DNA of 6,685 bases from Streptosporangiaceae bacterium. GTDB lineage: Bacteria; Actinomycetota; Actinomycetes; Streptosporangiales; Streptosporangiaceae. Position numbers and translations under genes: made by a program. Under the pieces are notes generated by a model, which saw nothing but the letters and a program-made list of their open reading frames with translations, did no database searches and was not told the origin of the DNA. Position 1 is the stretch's first letter; each line of letters begins with the position of its first letter. The stretch is from assembly GCA_030045295.1 (NCBI GenBank), contig JASIGD010000086.1, positions 1 to 6,685 of the forward strand, read 5' to 3'. This document shows, in pieces, positions 5,222 through 6,685 of the stretch.

Positions 5222-5248
5222 CGCTCATGACCGTCCCCACCGCGACGT

Positions 5249-5272
5249 CGGGCGGTTTTCTGGTGCCGCCCG
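5249..5272 (-). promoter_or_regulatory. 7-bp inverted repeat upstream of the helical protein gene
   Basis: CGGGCGG (5249-5255) and CCGCCCG (5266-5272) are perfect reverse complements around a 10-nt loop that includes a TTTT run. The repeat is 28-51 nt before the GTG at 5221 in the gap after the MocR gene. It could end MocR transcription, act as an operator, or form a 5'-leader hairpin. Confidence 0.3.
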
Positions 5273-5279
5273 TCACCAA

Positions 5280-5310
5280 GAATTACGGAGTCCGGCCCGC
5301 CCCGGTTCAA
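5280..5310 (-). promoter_or_regulatory. Weak candidate promoter for the helical protein gene (TTGAAC / TAATTC)
   Basis: On the minus strand TTGAAC (5310-5305) and TAATTC (5285-5280) resemble -35 and -10 elements, with a 19-bp spacer that is a little long. These are among the few AT-rich patches in the 137-bp gap. A transcript from here would begin near 5273, right at the inverted repeat 5249-5272, giving a leader of about 50 nt. Confidence 0.3.
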
Positions 5311-5358
5311 CGCCCGCCGGCCGAGGGGCGCCGCGGGTCAGGTCCGGACGCGCAGCCG

Positions 5359-6685
5359 TCAGGGACTTTCCGAGCTCAGCAGCGCGCAGAGCCGGGCGAG
5401 CGCCGTGGTGTAGGCATGCTCGGGCGGGCGGCCGTAGCCGATCACCAGGCCTGCCCGGTCGGTCTCCGCCGACGGACCCTCGACCGGGACCCGGTAGCTT
5501 TCCAGCCCGCGCAGCGCCAGGCCGTGTTCGGCGGCCCGGGCGACGAGCCGCCGCTCCAGGTCGGTGCCGGGCAGGTCGAGCACGGCGTGCAGGCCTGCGG
5601 CAATGCCGGTGACCCGCCACCCCTGGCGGCGCAGGGCCGCGGCCAGGCGGTCGCGACGGCGCCGGTAGGCGAGTCTGGCGCGGCGGATCTGCCGGTCGTA
5701 CCCGCCGGAGGTGATGAACTCGGCCAGAATGAGCTGGTCAAGCCCGGACGGGCCGGAAGGGCCGGCCGCGAGCTGGCCCGTGACCGCGCCCAGCAGCCGC
5801 GGCGGAACGACCAGCCAGCCGAGCCGCAGACTCGGGGCCAGGCTCTTGCTGGCCGTGCCCGCGTAGACGACGTGATCGGGGGCGAGCGCCTGCAACGCGC
5901 CCACCGGCTGCCGGTCATAGCGGAACTCGCCGTCGTAGTCGTCTTCGATTACCACCCCGCCCCACTGCGCCGCCTCCCGGCGGCGCTGCGGATCGAGGGT
6001 CACGCCCAGCGGGAACTGATGCGCCGGGGTCAGCAGCACCGCGTCCGACCGGCCCAGCTGGCTGGTCACCGCCCCCCGGGTGTCGACGGGCAGGGGCCGC
6101 AGGCGCAGGCCCTGGGCCTCGGCGATGTCGCGGTGGGCCTGGTGACCGTAGGCTTCCAGGGCGAGCGTGCCCGCGCCGGCGGAGCGCAGCGCGCGGCAGG
6201 TGGCGGCCAGGCCGTGCGCGAAGCCCGCGCAGATCACGATGTGCCCGGGATCGGCGGTGACGCCCCTTGCTCGCGCCAGGTAGCCCGCCAGCGCCGTCCT
6301 CAGCTCCGGCAACCCCTGGGGCTCCGGGTAGCCGAGGAGCCGGTCCGGGACGGCGGCGAGCACCTTGCGCGCCGTAGCCAGCCACGCCCGGCGGGGGAAA
6401 GCGGACAGGTCGGGCACCCCCGGGCGCAGGTCATAACGTGGACCGGCGGTTTCAGAGCGGGCGGCTGCGCCTCTCGGGGCGTCGGCGGCGCGGCGCTCGG
6501 CGACGGATGTCCCCGAGCCGGTCCGCGCGGTCAGCCATCCCTCGGCGACCAGCTGGTTGTACACCTCGGCCACCGTGTTACGAGCGACGCCAAGGTCCGC
6601 GGCCAGTACCCGCGACGAGGGCAACCGCGTGCCGGGGCCGAGACGACCGCCCCGGACCGCCTCACGCAGTGCGGTCTCGAGGCCG
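5359..6685 (-). CDS. MocR/PdxR-type transcriptional regulator (GntR winged helix plus aminotransferase fold), 5' end cut off
   Basis: The frame is open to the right window edge, giving 441 visible residues and probably lacking only the first 10-25. The product is a winged-helix DNA-binding domain fused to a fold-type I aminotransferase-like domain that binds PLP and senses a ligand. Visible from the edge are G-L-E-T-A-L-R-E-A-V-R, then R-L-P-S-S-R-V-L-A and G-V-A-R-N-T-V-A-E-V-Y, the DNA-reading helix (about residues 20-45), a linker, and the effector domain from about 80. The effector domain keeps Y-P-E-P-Q-G, L-T-P-A-H-Q-F-P, E-D-D-Y-D-G-E-F-R-Y and A-G-T-A-S-K-S-L-A-P with the PLP-binding lysine at visible residue 280. 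The frame's first possible start (TTG at 6624) is an internal Leu of the L-P-S-S-R motif, not the real start. MocR regulators usually act on a nearby, often divergent gene, here expected right of the window. The ligand pathway (vitamin B6, GABA, taurine and others are known) cannot be told. Confidence 0.92.
   Translation of the reverse strand, partial: GLETALREAVRGGRLGPGTRLPSSRVLAADLGVARNTVAEVYNQLVAEGWLTARTGSGTSVAERRAADAPRGAAARSETAGPRYDLRPGVPDLSAFPRRAWLATARKVLAAVPDRLLGYPEPQGLPELRTALAGYLARARGVTADPGHIVICAGFAHGLAATCRALRSAGAGTLALEAYGHQAHRDIAEAQGLRLRPLPVDTRGAVTSQLGRSDAVLLTPAHQFPLGVTLDPQRRREAAQWGGVVIEDDYDGEFRYDRQPVGALQALAPDHVVYAGTASKSLAPSLRLGWLVVPPRLLGAVTGQLAAGPSGPSGLDQLILAEFITSGGYDRQIRRARLAYRRRRDRLAAALRRQGWRVTGIAAGLHAVLDLPGTDLERRLVARAAEHGLALRGLESYRVPVEGPSAETDRAGLVIGYGRPPEHAYTTALARLCALLSSESP

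Noticed and set aside
5200..5228. Ten-codon frame from ATG at 5228 on the minus strand before the helical protein, as a possible leader peptide
   Set aside because: It lacks a well-spaced ribosome binding site and has no regulatory codon run; probably chance.
4736..5230. 164-residue plus-strand frame opposite the helical protein
   Set aside because: Codon third positions favour the minus-strand gene, and the plus-strand peptide is Arg/Gly/Leu-rich without motifs.
5311..5330. CGCCC/GGGCG stem as the MocR terminator
   Set aside because: Only five pairs with a GC-rich loop and no U-run; not distinguishable from background in this DNA.
6622..6624. TTG as the start of the MocR gene
   Set aside because: The frame stays open to the window edge, and the codons upstream of it encode the conserved first part of the winged-helix domain.
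1..6685. tRNA or rRNA genes, CRISPR array, insertion sequence, phage or toxin-antitoxin genes, riboswitch
   Set aside because: Reading both strands showed no regularly spaced repeats, no transposase or integrase motifs, and no recognisable structured RNA; nearly all sequence is explained by ordinary genes.

Overview
The window is about 70% G+C. Its genes show strong G/C preference at third codon positions, GGAGG-type ribosome binding sites, and families typical of Actinomycetota: a Cfp30B-like double glyoxalase-fold protein, a MocR regulator and an actinobacterial-type D-aminoacyl-tRNA deacylase. It reads as ordinary chromosome from a filamentous or soil actinomycete, possibly Streptosporangiales-like; that lineage guess is only an inference. 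There are no rRNA or tRNA genes, CRISPR arrays, insertion sequences or phage genes.

Layout from left to right. (1) 1-155, minus: the first 51 codons of a LigW-like amidohydrolase, cut by the window edge. (2) 275-1051, minus: a two-domain VOC/glyoxalase-fold protein, followed by two hairpins in the gap before the amidohydrolase. (3) 1133-1477, plus, divergent from (2): a small membrane-anchored protein with four extracytoplasmic cysteines, probably read from a leaderless transcript and ended by a hairpin over its stop codon. (4) 1597-2076, minus, convergent with (3): dtd, D-aminoacyl-tRNA deacylase, with an unusual C-terminal tail that contains a rare TTA codon. (5) 2144-3130, plus, divergent from dtd: an R. 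etli-type L-asparaginase (Asparaginase_II family). The 67-bp divergent gap holds a perfect 14-bp tandem repeat. (6) 3136-4671, plus, 5 bp after (5) and probably co-transcribed: a 511-residue protein I cannot name. (7) 4625-5221, minus, with its 3' end overlapping that of (6): a mostly helical protein of unknown function. (8) 5359-6685, minus, cut by the right edge: a MocR-type GntR/aminotransferase-fold regulator.

Functional links are modest. Asparaginase and the unnamed protein form a likely two-gene operon. dtd and asparaginase share a compact divergent promoter region. The VOC protein and the amidohydrolase lie in tandem but are separated by terminator-like hairpins. The MocR regulator's target is probably outside the window. 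I see no convincing new defence, mobile or biosynthetic system. The most noteworthy items are the tandem repeat in the dtd/asparaginase promoter region, the dtd tail with its TTA codon and palindrome, the hairpins at gene ends, and the unnamed protein coupled to asparaginase.
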